Part shown: piece by piece, positions 25,901 to 36,916 of the stretch | Position numbering within the stretch: position 1 is the first letter of the stretch | Layout: each line of letters begins with the position of its first letter | Program-made: the position numbers and the translations under genes | Notes under the pieces: model-generated | What the model was told of the DNA's origin: nothing | Databases searched by the model: none | Seen by the model: only the letters and a program-made list of their open reading frames with translations | NCBI GenBank assembly: GCA_022710725.1 | Contig: JAKLGK010000005.1 | Location: forward strand, 1 to 64,000 | DNA: 64,000 nucleotides | DNA from: Verrucomicrobiota bacterium | Lineage (GTDB): Bacteria > Verrucomicrobiota > Kiritimatiellia > CAIQIC01 > JAGNIJ01 | Direction of reading: 5' to 3'

Positions 25901-26978
25901 TGCCGTGCCCGTCCGTGCCCCACGATCCGGCCGAGGCCAGCGTGCTGCCCCACTGCGAGTACTTCATGCGGCTGGGTTGAGCCGCGCTGCCGCTCACGCG
26001 GAACTCCGGGTTGGCCGGGGTGGCGGCCACGCCGTTATCCCACCCGTCGTCGGCGATATCCACGATGAACCCCGACGCGTCGAACTGCGTCTGGGTGAAG
26101 CCTTTGGAGTACAGCCAGGTCAGGTAGCCGGTCCCCGACGGCTGGCTGCCCGCGACGTTCAGGTTGCCCGCGACGATCTGGTCCTGCCGCTCGCAGAAGG
26201 GCCGCGGCGGGAAGTACGGGTGGATCGAAACCACGTCCGGCCGCGCCGCGAGGTCTGCCAGGCGGTCGGCGGGGAGGGCGACCGTGACGTTCAGGAAGCC
26301 CAGCCGCGCGTTCTCGCTGCGGCTGCGGATGGGCGCGAGCTTGAGGCTGTCCACCAGCGCCAGCGTCTCCGCGTTGGCCTCCGGGTCCGCGACCATCTGG
26401 ATCGAAAACAGTTCCGTCCCGATCGCGCGGGCCTTGCCCTGCGCGTCCGTCGTCCGCGCGCCGGGCTGGATCTTGTCCGTGTCGGCGTACGCGCCTTCCC
26501 ACTGGATGTATGCCCGGCGGGCCTGGTTGGCCTGGAGCCGCGTCACGCCGTCCGAGTCGGAATAGACGAGGTACGCGTTGTCCGGGATGTACGAGACGAT
26601 CCGCGCGCCGGTCGCCGCCAGCTCCTCGTGCCATTCCGGCTTGACCGGGCCCGCGAACTGGACCAGGTGCAGGCGCTTGCCCGTGAACCCCGTCGCCAGG
26701 CGCCGAGCCGAGCGCACCTCGGCGGACGACGGGTCCACCGCGCCGGCGTTCAGCCGGATCTGGTCATCCAGCGCCTCGGCCGCGTCGCCCAGCGCCGCGA
26801 CCGCCGCCGCGTCGGCTTCCATGACGGAGAAGGATTCGTATTCGGCGATCAACGTCCCGCCGGCGTCGGTCAGCTGCCGCACGGCGTCCGCCCCCGTGAC
26901 GCGGACCTTCACCGCCGCCGCCGGAAAGACCATGGAAACCAAGAAGCAAAAACTCGCCGCGATCCTGATCACTTTCAT
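19920..26978 (-). CDS. giant secreted subtilase (S8) with Ig/FN3-like repeat region
   Basis: A 2352-residue exported protein (signal MKVIRIAASFCFLVSMVFPAAA). A propeptide-like region comes first, then an S8 catalytic domain with Asp307 (FIVDIADDGWD), His358 (TDGHGNINIS) and Ser579 (SSGTSHSTPAVAG), and the oxyanion Asn in FAAGNDGP. The remainder is a string of beta-sandwich modules: a P-domain-like part (VRVTVGWTDAPGST), putative Ig/cadherin-like LQFTVSASDTIDNDSIRLWA units, a jelly-roll, FN3-like QFDANWLASAGATGYRLDVA units and YFTDNGWSNGWRASEG modules. A C-terminal SVNGQSYTLEYTTDL domain closes it. Two adjacent blocks of 403 codons are nearly identical (see repeat). Likely surface or extracellular; substrate unknown. 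Start at ATG 26978. Confidence 0.88.
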   Translation of the reverse strand: MKVIRIAASFCFLVSMVFPAAAVKVRVTGADAVRQLTDAGGTLIAEYESFSVMEADAAAVAALGDAAEALDDQIRLNAGAVDPSSAEVRSARRLATGFTGKRLHLVQFAGPVKPEWHEELAATGARIVSYIPDNAYLVYSDSDGVTRLQANQARRAYIQWEGAYADTDKIQPGARTTDAQGKARAIGTELFSIQMVADPEANAETLALVDSLKLAPIRSRSENARLGFLNVTVALPADRLADLAARPDVVSIHPYFPPRPFCERQDQIVAGNLNVAGSQPSGTGYLTWLYSKGFTQTQFDASGFIVDIADDGWDNGVAATPANPEFRVSGSAAQPSRMKYSQWGSTLASAGSWGTDGHGNINISIVGGYNDLTGSPYEDASGYNRGLGVCPFANLGNTKVFDDAGDWAPTDEQELQYISSNYNKGVRISSDSWGMPGDGVYDVYAQNYDTVTRDAQPGVAGNQECLFVFAAGNDGPTSTTIGAPGTAKNIISVGAAENYNMFGTDGCAVDDTGADNANDIIDFSSRGPCVDQRKKPDIVAPGTHVQGAASFYSGYTGNGVCDKYQPAGQTNYAASSGTSHSTPAVAGGCALVRQHFINQGWTVPSPAMVKAYLMNAARYLDGVDTGDTLPSNNQGMGMMNLGTAFDGAARILRDQLTNDLFTASGQSRRFYGQVSNTGLPVRVTVGWTDAPGSTSGNAYNNNLDLTVVAGGVTYKGNVFSGAYSTNGGTADARNNSESVFLRAGTTGLVQVTVSATSINSDGVPSYGGALDQDFALVVANATAFVPTNVPPSLDPVGHKTVTTNNLLQFTVSASDTIDNDSIRLWAEGLPPWATFAGATNASTVSSQFSGTPLVTGTYAVTFYAADKDGTNSETITVVANDIYCIPTNIIDEGFDGGTTAPAGWTFTSIGGTYATAGNYGRASPSLKFDLDGDRVETPALNMPSNVTFWIKGQGTDASSFLLVEGYNGSSWSTVGTIVPILTTATTQSLAIAEGISQLRFTYDKSAGNLAFDDVIIAGCGGGSPVNREPTISAAGGTNQTVTTGSELTFVVTVNDADAESVGVYTSAAPAGANFPTVSGTAPIQSTFTWTPAETGTFTAVFVAFDAQVSVTQGVTIVVNEPAPELLPPVIQAATGVQGTQFNANWLASANAAGYRLDVSTNSSFTGSGGATTNLAEDFALFTRTNSSADIGGSLDTYTHTAGWTGTKVYENIGTAKIGSSSAKGYITTPTVNLSGNGGAATVTFDLGKYGTDVNAVQVMHAADGSTFVQVGSDLIPPASMALQTVELTGGTAASKIRITAKGISNNRFYLDNFAIAQGAAGGSYVLGYQARDVGDVTTEPVTGLTENVMYYYRVMAYHATSNSAYSGVTNVLTTAAPDQPPTFTAPASTNQAGTITNLLSFVVSASTAPDADDVTLWAEGVPAWATFATVTNAGGATNTFSGTPPAGSTNVVTFYAGDKDGTNSRAVQIVVTGGAEVLLPPVILAASGVQANQFDANWQASAGATGYRLDVATNNQFRHTARLPKVSSLSPGDLMMVTADADATEGFDVVPLVDLDAGTVIYFTDNGWSNGWRASEGTVTYTAPGAITAGTVLSYRSVDENGFVKSGSFDLSASGDTILAYQGSAGSPQFLYGIGWAIASPWVTAGTVLTANTSEMPSGLSTGAYTIVACGTSDNYQYSSANGTSGTKAELLQKTGTAANWAGNDTTAYAKFTPDFTVSSGGGVNDYVPGYEDRDVVNVTTYGVTGLAVDVMYYYRVRAYNLTSNSVNSAVTNVLTTAAGDIPPTFTAPASTNQAGTITNLLSFVVSASTAPDADDVTLWAEGVPAWATFATVTNAGGVTNTFSGTPPAGSTNVVTFYAGDKDGTNSLAVQVIVTGGAEVLLPPIVQAASNVDTNQFDANWLASAGATGYRLDVATNNQFRHTARLPKVSSLSPGDLMIVTVDADDPEGFDVVPLVDLDAGTVIYFTDNGWSNGWRASEGIVTYTAPGAVTAGTVLSYRSVDENGFVKTGASFALAAAGDTILAYQGSAESPQFLYGAGWAIASPWVADGTALTANNSCIPSSLSTGAFTIVSCGSFDNQQYNSASGTTGTKSALLQLVANAANWSGSDATAYAKFTPDFTVSSGGGVNDYVPGYENRDVANVTTYGVTGLAVDVMYYYRVRAYNATTTTANSATTNVLTAAPSGTPPVLNAIGNQSVGIGSNLHFAVTATATEADTVTLTASNLPAGAFFYPTNELASFVWDAASPTGTYTVTFNAADNDGSDEETITITVNGLPVEEPDITGFAVPAGATAAATLTSVNGQSYTLEYTTDLGAKPPVWTPADTKIGDGGAITLSDPTPADMLRIYRIVTP
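20441..22858 (-). repeat. in-frame tandem duplication, two 1209-bp units in the subtilase
   Basis: Matching anchor points (for example GGCAGCAGCA at 21331 and 22540) are exactly 1209 bp apart, which is 403 codons. Each unit runs PPTFTAPASTNQAG, an Ig-like domain, GGAEVLLPP, an FN3-like domain, FRHTARLPKVSSLSPGD, the YFTDNGW module and a second FN3-like half ending TNVLT. The two copies are mostly identical at the DNA level; differences cluster in the NQFDANW linker and the LSYRSVDENG region. Edges are approximate. Confidence 0.85.
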
Positions 26979-27235
26979 GCTCGCCTCGCTGGTAGGTTAT
27001 GCGGACAACTCATCGAAATAATGGGGGTGGAGAGTACCCCCAACGCAACGCGAAGGAAAGAGCAATTCCTTGCCGCGTAAAAAGTTGTGGAACACGAAGA
27101 TGATAAATCGTTTTACTAAACGAAAATAGAGCCGACAAGGAACAAGGCGTCAGGGAATTCGGGCCCACCCGCTCTGCCTCTCTGCCACTTTGCCGCTCTG
27201 TCACTTTGCCACTCCGCGTGCTACTCTCTGCCCGC

Positions 27236-28204
27236 ATGGACACCGCCGACTTTAGCCACCTGACGCCCGAGGCCGTCATCAACGCCGTCGAAGCGACGCT
27301 CGGCGTTCCCTGCACGAACATCTGCAGGCCGCTCAACAGCTATATCAACCGCGTGTACGAGGTCGGCCTTGACGATGGCGGATACGTGATCGCCAAGTTC
27401 TACCGGCCGGGCCGTTGGGACCGCGTGGCGCTTCAGGATGAATTGGATTTCCTGGCCGAGCTCGCGGAGGAGGAGGTCCCCGTCGTGCCGCCGCTCCCCG
27501 GTCGCGACGGGGCCCTGCTCCACGACCTCGCGCACACGGCCTTCGCGATTTTTCCGAAGCGCGGCGGCCGGCCGCTCGACGAACCCGACGCGAACACGTG
27601 GACGCAGCTCGGCCGCCTCCTCGCGCGTATGCACGCGGTCGGCGCGCGGCGGCTCCCGAAAAACCGCGTCACGTTGCACCCGGAGCATTCCACGCGGCAG
27701 CACCTAGACTTCATCCTCCGGTCCGGCACGATCCCCTCCGGTCCGGCTCGCGCGTACGAGCGGCTCGTAACGGAACTCATCGAGCTGGTAGCCCCGGATT
27801 TCGAGGGCGTGGAGACGCACCGCATCCACGGGGACTGCCACCGCCAGAACATCCTGCACCGCCCCGGCGAGGGGTTCCACCTGCTGGACTTCGACGACAT
27901 GGCCGTCGGGCCCGCCGTGCAGGACCTGTGGATGCTGCTGCCCGATCGCGTGCGCGCCGCGCGCGTCGAACTGGAAAGCCTGCTGGAGGGTTACGAGACC
28001 TTCCTGCCGTTTCCGCGGGAGACGCTGGGCCTGGTCGAGCCGTTGCGCGCGATGCGGTTTATCCACTACACCGCGTGGTGCGCGCGGCAGAAGGCGGATG
28101 GCGGCTTCGCCCGCCTCGCGCCCGACTGGGGCTCGCAGGCGTTCTGGCGCCAGGAGACCGCCGATCTCGAGCGCCAGCGGCAGGAGATCCTCGACGCGCG
28201 CTAG
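27236..28204 (+). CDS. srkA: SrkA/RdoA (YihE)-type protein kinase, APH fold
   Basis: A 322-residue protein with the aminoglycoside-phosphotransferase fold of SrkA. Visible features are PLNSYINRVYEVG, the lysine in YVIAKFYRPGRWD, the catalytic loop HRIHGDCHRQNILHRPG and the metal-binding LLDFDDMAVGPAVQD. In E. coli this kinase protects against stress-induced death by counteracting toxin activation; the same role here is inferred. Start at ATG 27236 rather than the TTG further up, because the upstream stretch is a low-complexity run of CTCTGCCACTTTGCC-like repeats (27170-27217). Length matches the family. Confidence 0.88.
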   Translation: MDTADFSHLTPEAVINAVEATLGVPCTNICRPLNSYINRVYEVGLDDGGYVIAKFYRPGRWDRVALQDELDFLAELAEEEVPVVPPLPGRDGALLHDLAHTAFAIFPKRGGRPLDEPDANTWTQLGRLLARMHAVGARRLPKNRVTLHPEHSTRQHLDFILRSGTIPSGPARAYERLVTELIELVAPDFEGVETHRIHGDCHRQNILHRPGEGFHLLDFDDMAVGPAVQDLWMLLPDRVRAARVELESLLEGYETFLPFPRETLGLVEPLRAMRFIHYTAWCARQKADGGFARLAPDWGSQAFWRQETADLERQRQEILDAR

Positions 28205-28333
28205 CCTGGATAATGCGCGACTGGCGCGCATGATCCGCCCAAAGGGCCTCCACGTGAGCCGCGTAGGCCGCGGCAACGTGGCCGCAGGCGGTGATGTGCC
28301 CGCGTTGCGGGCACAAACGGGGCTTGCCACGTT

Positions 28334-28364
28334 CGTTTTGTCGAATCCCTGATTCGACAAAACG
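28334..28364. repeat. perfect 14-bp inverted repeat with 3-base loop
   Basis: CGTTTTGTCGAATC (28334-28347) pairs exactly with GATTCGACAAAACG (28351-28364) around CCT. There is no T-run after it, so it is not a normal terminator. It might be an operator, a recombination site arm or an RNA hairpin. Confidence 0.75.
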
Positions 28365-28602
28365 TCACGTCTTCTGGCACGCGAATTGCCCATGCAACGC
28401 GCGTGCTCAAAGCGCTTATTGCGTGAGCGTCACTATGCTCATGACATAAGCGGGCTAGCGCCGAATACACCCATCGCTGGCTAGTCCGGCGGGCGTGGGC
28501 AGCGCGGGTCGCAGCGCGGGCAAGGCCTCCCCTTGTGTGCTGGCAGGACATGCGTGCCGGGATTGCGACCTTCGTGAGGTGTCTTGCGATTCTGAAGTTA
28601 AT

Positions 28603-28709
28603 ATCACACTTTGCAAAGTGTGGAATTTAGTAACACGAAATGGAACTGGTGATTAGTAAATAATCAATATTGTTATCTTGAGCAATTTCCACACTTTGCA
28701 AAGTGTGAT
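28603..28709. repeat. paired 18-bp palindromes in inverted arrangement (locus 1)
   Basis: CACACTTTGCAAAGTGTG occurs exactly at 28605-28622 and at 28690-28707, 85 bp apart. Including flanks, the first copy reads AT-palindrome-GGAA (28603-28625) and the second TTCC-palindrome-AT (28687-28709), so the 23-bp units form an exact inverted pair. The 61-base spacer is strongly AT-rich. The same palindrome pair recurs at 46413-46523. It is not a terminator (no T-run) and lies in a gene-free interval. Confidence 0.9.
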
Positions 28710-28887
28710 GTTTAGAGATGGGTGAATACAAAGGGATGGCCGCCTGCCATGGCGGACCAGGCCAGGCGAGCCGCATCGGCGCGGGTGGCCCCTCCTCGTT
28801 CGTCGGGAGGCAGGATGGCCGTGCTTTTCGTGGGTGTACGCAAAGGAACGTATACGTTTTCATGCCGTTATGTAAAAATATCGCCGA

Positions 28888-29277
28888 ATGAGACTCCTGT
28901 TCTCCATGCTGCTGGTCGGCGCGGGCGGATTCGTCGGCTCGGTCCTGCGCTACGCGCTCGCGCTCGCGGCGCAGCGCTACTCCATCTCCTTCCCGCACGG
29001 CACGCTGTGGGCCAACCTGCTCGGCTGCCTCGCCATCGGAGCGATCAGCGCCTTGGCGGCGGCCACCGAGGTCTTGAGCCCCGCCGTCCGGCTCCTGCTG
29101 GCCACGGGGATATGCGGCGGCTTCACGACGATGTCGTCCTTCATCTACGAGCTGGCCCAGCTCCTGCGGGATAACGAGCTGTGGCTGGCGGCGGGATATT
29201 TCGGGCTGACGCTGGGCGGGTGCCTGGCGATGTTCTGGATCGGGGCGCTGGCCGTGAAACTGCTGCTGAAAGCGTAG
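28888..29277 (+). CDS. crcB: fluoride channel CrcB/Fluc
   Basis: A 129-residue four-helix membrane protein of the Fluc family, which works as an antiparallel dimer to expel fluoride. The signatures are complete: GAGGFVGSVLRYALAL in helix 1, GTLWANLLGCLAIG in helix 2 (pore asparagine), GICGGFTTMSSFIYEL at the helix 3 break (sodium site and phenylalanine box) and LGGCLAMFWIGALAVK in helix 4. The DUF190 gene follows after seven bases, a pairing seen in many genomes. The start has no strong ribosome-binding site. No fluoride riboswitch is recognisable upstream. Confidence 0.95.
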   Translation: MRLLFSMLLVGAGGFVGSVLRYALALAAQRYSISFPHGTLWANLLGCLAIGAISALAAATEVLSPAVRLLLATGICGGFTTMSSFIYELAQLLRDNELWLAAGYFGLTLGGCLAMFWIGALAVKLLLKA

Positions 29278-29284
29278 GGGCACC

Positions 29285-29638
29285 ATGGAACTCAAGGGCG
29301 AGGCGAAACTGCTGCGAATATTCCTGGGCGAGTCGGATAAGGTCCGGCACACGCCGCTGTACGAGGCGATCGTCAAGGAGGCGCGCTCGGCCGGACTCGC
29401 CGGCGCGACGGCGTGGCGCGGCATCCTGGGCTACGGCCCGACCAGCCGGATCCGGTCGGCCAAGATCCTGGACCTGTCCAGCGACCTGCCCGTTGTCATC
29501 GAGATCAACGACGACGAGGAAAAGATCAACCGTTTCCTGCCGAAGCTGCACGAGTTGTTCGAAACGGCGCAGAGCGGCGGCCTGATCACCATCGAGAAGG
29601 TCCAGGTCATCAAGTACCTGCACGGGAACCCGGCGTGA
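29285..29638 (+). CDS. DUF190 protein
   Basis: A 117-residue protein of the DUF190 family, a PII-like ferredoxin-fold protein. Conserved parts are LLRIFLGESDKVRHTPLYEA, the GLAGATAWRGILGYG loop, and LPVVIEINDDEEKINRFLP. DUF190 genes commonly follow crcB, as here, and are thought to bind nucleotides or partner the channel; this is family knowledge, not shown by the sequence. Starts seven bases after the crcB stop, so the two are co-transcribed and probably coupled. Confidence 0.92.
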   Translation: MELKGEAKLLRIFLGESDKVRHTPLYEAIVKEARSAGLAGATAWRGILGYGPTSRIRSAKILDLSSDLPVVIEINDDEEKINRFLPKLHELFETAQSGGLITIEKVQVIKYLHGNPA

Positions 29639-29675
29639 AAACCGGCGCGGAGATGGAGAGGAAATCCGAAAGAGC

Positions 29676-31052
29676 ATGACGCGCGAAATCGAACTGACCG
29701 CCGAGAAGATGGTCGCCGAGGGCCGGGCGCTGGCCCGGCCGGACGGGTTCGTCGTGTTCGTCGGCGGCGCGCTGCCGGGCGAGCGCGTCCGGGCGCGCAT
29801 CACGCAGCGCAAGAAATCCTTCGCCTTCGCGCAGGCGCTGGAGATCCTCGATCCGTCGCCCGACCGGCAGGCTCCGCCGTGCCCCGTTTTCGGCCAGTGC
29901 GGCGGCTGCGCCTTCCAGCACATGGCCTACCCGGCCCAATTGCGCGCGAAGCACCAGATCCTGATCGAGGCCCTTTACGGCCTGCCCGGCGTGCCGGGCA
30001 TCGTTGCCGAGCCGTTGGGCATGGAAGAGCCGGTCCACTTCCGCAATAAGATGGGCTTTGCGTTCGGCATGGCGGAGGGGCGGGCCGTCGTGGGCCTGCA
30101 CCGGCGCGGGGACTGGCGGTCCGTGGTCCCTGCCGGAACCTGCCTGCTCCAGTCGCCCGAATCCCGCGAGATCCTCGCCCGCGTCCTGGCCTTCGTGCAG
30201 GACCAGCGCCTGCCCGTGTACGACGAGGAGAAGCAGCAGGGGCTCGTTCGCCACCTCGTCGTCCGCGAGGGCAAGCACACGGGCGAGCGCATGGTTCACC
30301 TGCACGCGGCCGAACGCCACCCGGCGTTCGAGCAGTTGCCCGCCGTCCTCGGCGACTTCGCGTCCACCGTGCTCGCAAGTTTTCACACCCAGGTTCCCGA
30401 GTCCGCCCCGCCGGGCTCGACCACGGTTCTGTCCGGCCCGGGACTGATCCACGAGCGCCTGAACGGCTTCACCTTCGAGATCGGGCCCGCGACGTTCTTC
30501 CAGACCAACACGCGGCAGGGCGAGCGGCTGTTCGGGCTCGTTCGCGACTGGGCCGCGGACTGCCGGCCGGAGCGGGCGGTGGACCTCTATGCCGGGACCG
30601 GACCCATCGCCATTCACCTGGCTGCCGCCGCGTCGCAAGTGCTTGGCATAGAATCCCATGCGCCGTCCGTGGACGCGGCGCGGCGGAACGTGGAGCTCAA
30701 CATTCTTTCCAACGTGCGGATGGTGTGCGCCGAGGCCGAGCGGGTGGGGGAGACGCTGCGCGAGGAACGCGCGGACCTCGTGGTCGTGGACCCGCCGCGG
30801 CCGGGGCTTCATCCGAAAGCGAAGGCGGCCCTGCTGTCGGCCGCGCCGCCGAACCTGATCTACGTCTCCTGCAACCCGGCCACGCTGGCGCGCGACCTGG
30901 CGAAGCTTGTCGAGTCCGGCTACGCGCTGGAGCGGGTGCAGCCGCTGGACATGTTCCCGCACACGTTCCACATCGAGGCCGTGGCGCTATTGAGCAGAAA
31001 AATGAATGCCCAACATCCAACCGCCACCGCCCATCGCCCAGGGGCTTGGTAG
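29676..31052 (+). CDS. rlmD: 23S rRNA (uracil-C5)-methyltransferase, RlmD/TrmA family
   Basis: A 458-residue SAM-dependent RNA methyltransferase. A TRAM domain leads (ELTAEKMVAEGRALARPDGF, then VVFVGGALPGERV). The iron-sulfur cluster cysteines are in CPVFGQCGGCAFQHMAYPAQ. The Rossmann domain has VDLYAGTGPIAIHLA and LVVVDPPRPG, and the catalytic cysteine is in YVSCNPATLARDL. Family members methylate U1939 or U747 of 23S rRNA or U54 of tRNA; the exact target here is uncertain. The natural end is near HIEAVALLSRK. The last 16 or so codons (MNAQHPTATAHRPGAW) are read out of an intergenic repeat (31011-31076). Confidence 0.9.
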   Translation: MTREIELTAEKMVAEGRALARPDGFVVFVGGALPGERVRARITQRKKSFAFAQALEILDPSPDRQAPPCPVFGQCGGCAFQHMAYPAQLRAKHQILIEALYGLPGVPGIVAEPLGMEEPVHFRNKMGFAFGMAEGRAVVGLHRRGDWRSVVPAGTCLLQSPESREILARVLAFVQDQRLPVYDEEKQQGLVRHLVVREGKHTGERMVHLHAAERHPAFEQLPAVLGDFASTVLASFHTQVPESAPPGSTTVLSGPGLIHERLNGFTFEIGPATFFQTNTRQGERLFGLVRDWAADCRPERAVDLYAGTGPIAIHLAAAASQVLGIESHAPSVDAARRNVELNILSNVRMVCAEAERVGETLREERADLVVVDPPRPGLHPKAKAALLSAAPPNLIYVSCNPATLARDLAKLVESGYALERVQPLDMFPHTFHIEAVALLSRKMNAQHPTATAHRPGAW

Positions 31053-31076
31053 TTGGAAGTCGGTTGTTGGATGTTG
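31011..31076. repeat. CAACATCCAAC inverted repeat at the rlmD end
   Basis: CAACATCCAAC (31011-31021) pairs with GTTGGATGTTG (31066-31076), with smaller CCCAACA/CCGCCC-like sub-repeats between. The left part lies inside the last codons of rlmD. Text of this AATGCCCAACATCCAAC kind recurs as an intergenic filler in PVC genomes (general knowledge, not checked here). Confidence 0.65.
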
Positions 31077-31083
31077 AGTCAAT

Positions 31084-31126
31084 AAAAGCGCCGGGGTCGG
31101 CAGTGGAGGATGCCGGACCCCGGCGC
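31084..31126 (-). terminator. rho-independent terminator for the TRASH-domain gene
   Basis: On the minus strand GCGCCGGGGTC (31126-31116) pairs with GACCCCGGCGC (31098-31088) and is followed by TTTTATT. It lies 25 bases past the stop at 31151. It may also halt rlmD transcripts from the other side, but there is no T-run in that direction. Confidence 0.8.
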
Positions 31127-31150
31127 GGTGGACGGGAATCTTATGCCTGA

Positions 31151-31540
31151 CTACTGGGCCGCGGGCGCATCCTCCAATTGCACGCCGGCATCGGTGAGCT
31201 GCTTGACGTACTTGTCCGGATCGGCCTTGAACGTCGATACACAGGCGTTGCAGCACAGGTAGACGCGCTTGCCGTTGTGATCCACGTAGATGGACTTGTT
31301 GACCGCTCCGCCCATGACCGGGCACGCGGTCTGCGCCTTGACCTCGCCCGCCGGCTGGACGGCTGGCGACGGCTGGGCTGACGGCGCCGCCGCGGCTTCC
31401 GCCTTTTCGACCTTGGCTCCGCATCCGCCGGCGGATTTCGAGCCGGCCGCGGCTGCGCCGCAGGCGCCGCCCGCCCGGGCGGATAGGCTGGCCGCGACGA
31501 AGCCCGCGACCGACATCAGCAGCATCATTTTTTTCATCAT
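31151..31540 (-). CDS. secreted TRASH/YHS-like metal-binding protein
   Basis: A 129-residue exported protein. A signal peptide (MMKKMMLLMSVAGFVAASLSARA) is followed by a cysteine/glycine/alanine-rich linker (GGACGAAAAGSKSAGGCGAK) and a low-complexity proline-alanine stretch. The C-terminal domain has TACPVMGGAVNKSIYVDHNG and KRVYLCCNACVSTFKADPD, the CPVMG...YLCC..C pattern of YHS/TRASH domains, which bind copper or other soft metals. The likely place is the periplasm. The gene is alone, with its own terminator at 31084-31126. The metal is not determined. Confidence 0.85.
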   Translation of the reverse strand: MMKKMMLLMSVAGFVAASLSARAGGACGAAAAGSKSAGGCGAKVEKAEAAAAPSAQPSPAVQPAGEVKAQTACPVMGGAVNKSIYVDHNGKRVYLCCNACVSTFKADPDKYVKQLTDAGVQLEDAPAAQ

Positions 31541-31707
31541 ACTTGTCTCCTTTGCAGGGGAACATACGACACCTTTTTCTCAATGCAACCGACCCCCGCC
31601 CGTTCGCATTAAACGCAACTATTTTGTCAAGAAATAACATCCGCTGTAAAGGCCCGCTTTTTGGGCGATTTTTCGAGTTTTCTCGCGGGTTTTCGTTTGT
31701 TTTTTTA

Positions 31708-31737
31708 TTGCGCGAGCCCCCCCCGTTTGGATATATT
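31708..31737 (+). promoter_or_regulatory. predicted gyrB promoter
   Basis: TTGCGC at 31708-31713 and TATATT at 31732-31737 are 18 bases apart. The start near 31744 gives a leader of about 23 bases with CTGGAG before the ATG at 31767. The -35 is weak. The 100 bases upstream are unusually rich in T-runs and a C8 tract, possibly supercoiling-sensitive (inference). Confidence 0.5.
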
Positions 31738-31742
31738 CTTGA

Positions 31743-34313
<2,571 letters not shown>

Positions 34314-34321
34314 AAAGGGAG

Positions 34322-34385
34322 CCGCGGATTACGCGGATAGGAAGGCTTTTTATCTATACCCGCGGCCTCCGCGAAATCCGCGGCC
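34322..34385. repeat. 16-bp inverted repeat in the gyrB-gyrA gap
   Basis: GCCGCGGATTACGCGG (34322-34337) and CCGCGAAATCCGCGGC (34370-34385) are reverse complements except for one base, with a 32-base loop. It has the CCGCGGATTACGCGGAT text of a common PVC intergenic repeat (general knowledge). It fills most of the 82-base gap between gyrB and gyrA. Confidence 0.75.
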
Positions 34386-34395
34386 AAGAAATTCT

Positions 34396-36866
<2,471 letters not shown>

Positions 36867-36867
<1 letters not shown>

Positions 36868-36892
36868 AAAAAGGGGCGGCTCGCGCCGCCCC
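36867..36892 (-). terminator. rho-independent terminator for the superoxide dismutase gene
   Basis: On the minus strand GGGGCGGC and GCCGCCCC (36892-36873) form a stem with a four-base loop, followed by six T (36872-36867). It lies 24 bases after the sod stop. The T-run overlaps the gyrA stop codon region. Confidence 0.8.
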
Positions 36893-36916
36893 CGTCCAGG
36901 CCCCCTCGCGGCCGCG

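Larger units (their letters stand above)
28205..28887. other. 683-bp non-coding interval rich in palindromes
   Basis: This is the longest gap without a gene in the window. The left half is GC-rich and holds a 14-bp hairpin (28334-28364) and the imperfect inverted pair GGGCTAGCG / CGCTGGCTAG at about 28450-28483. The right half turns abruptly AT-rich and holds the paired CACACTTTGCAAAGTGTG sites (28603-28709). No ORF has protein-like features. No fluoride riboswitch core was recognised upstream of crcB. Confidence 0.6.

Noticed and set aside
22500..27080. 1526-codon plus-strand ORF opposite the subtilase
   Set aside because: It is the antisense of a GC-rich coding frame (arginine/glycine/aspartate/alanine-rich, no motifs, no ribosome site) and shadows the annotated gene.
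28334..28364. Integron attC or dif-like recombination site
   Set aside because: No GTTRRRY/RYYYAAC core boxes or 28-bp dif layout could be matched.
28605..28707. Rho-independent terminator at the palindromes
   Set aside because: No T-run follows either copy and no gene ends there; the stem has no loop.
28730..28887. Fluoride riboswitch upstream of crcB
   Set aside because: A hairpin is present, but the conserved core and CUGAUG partner were not found by eye.
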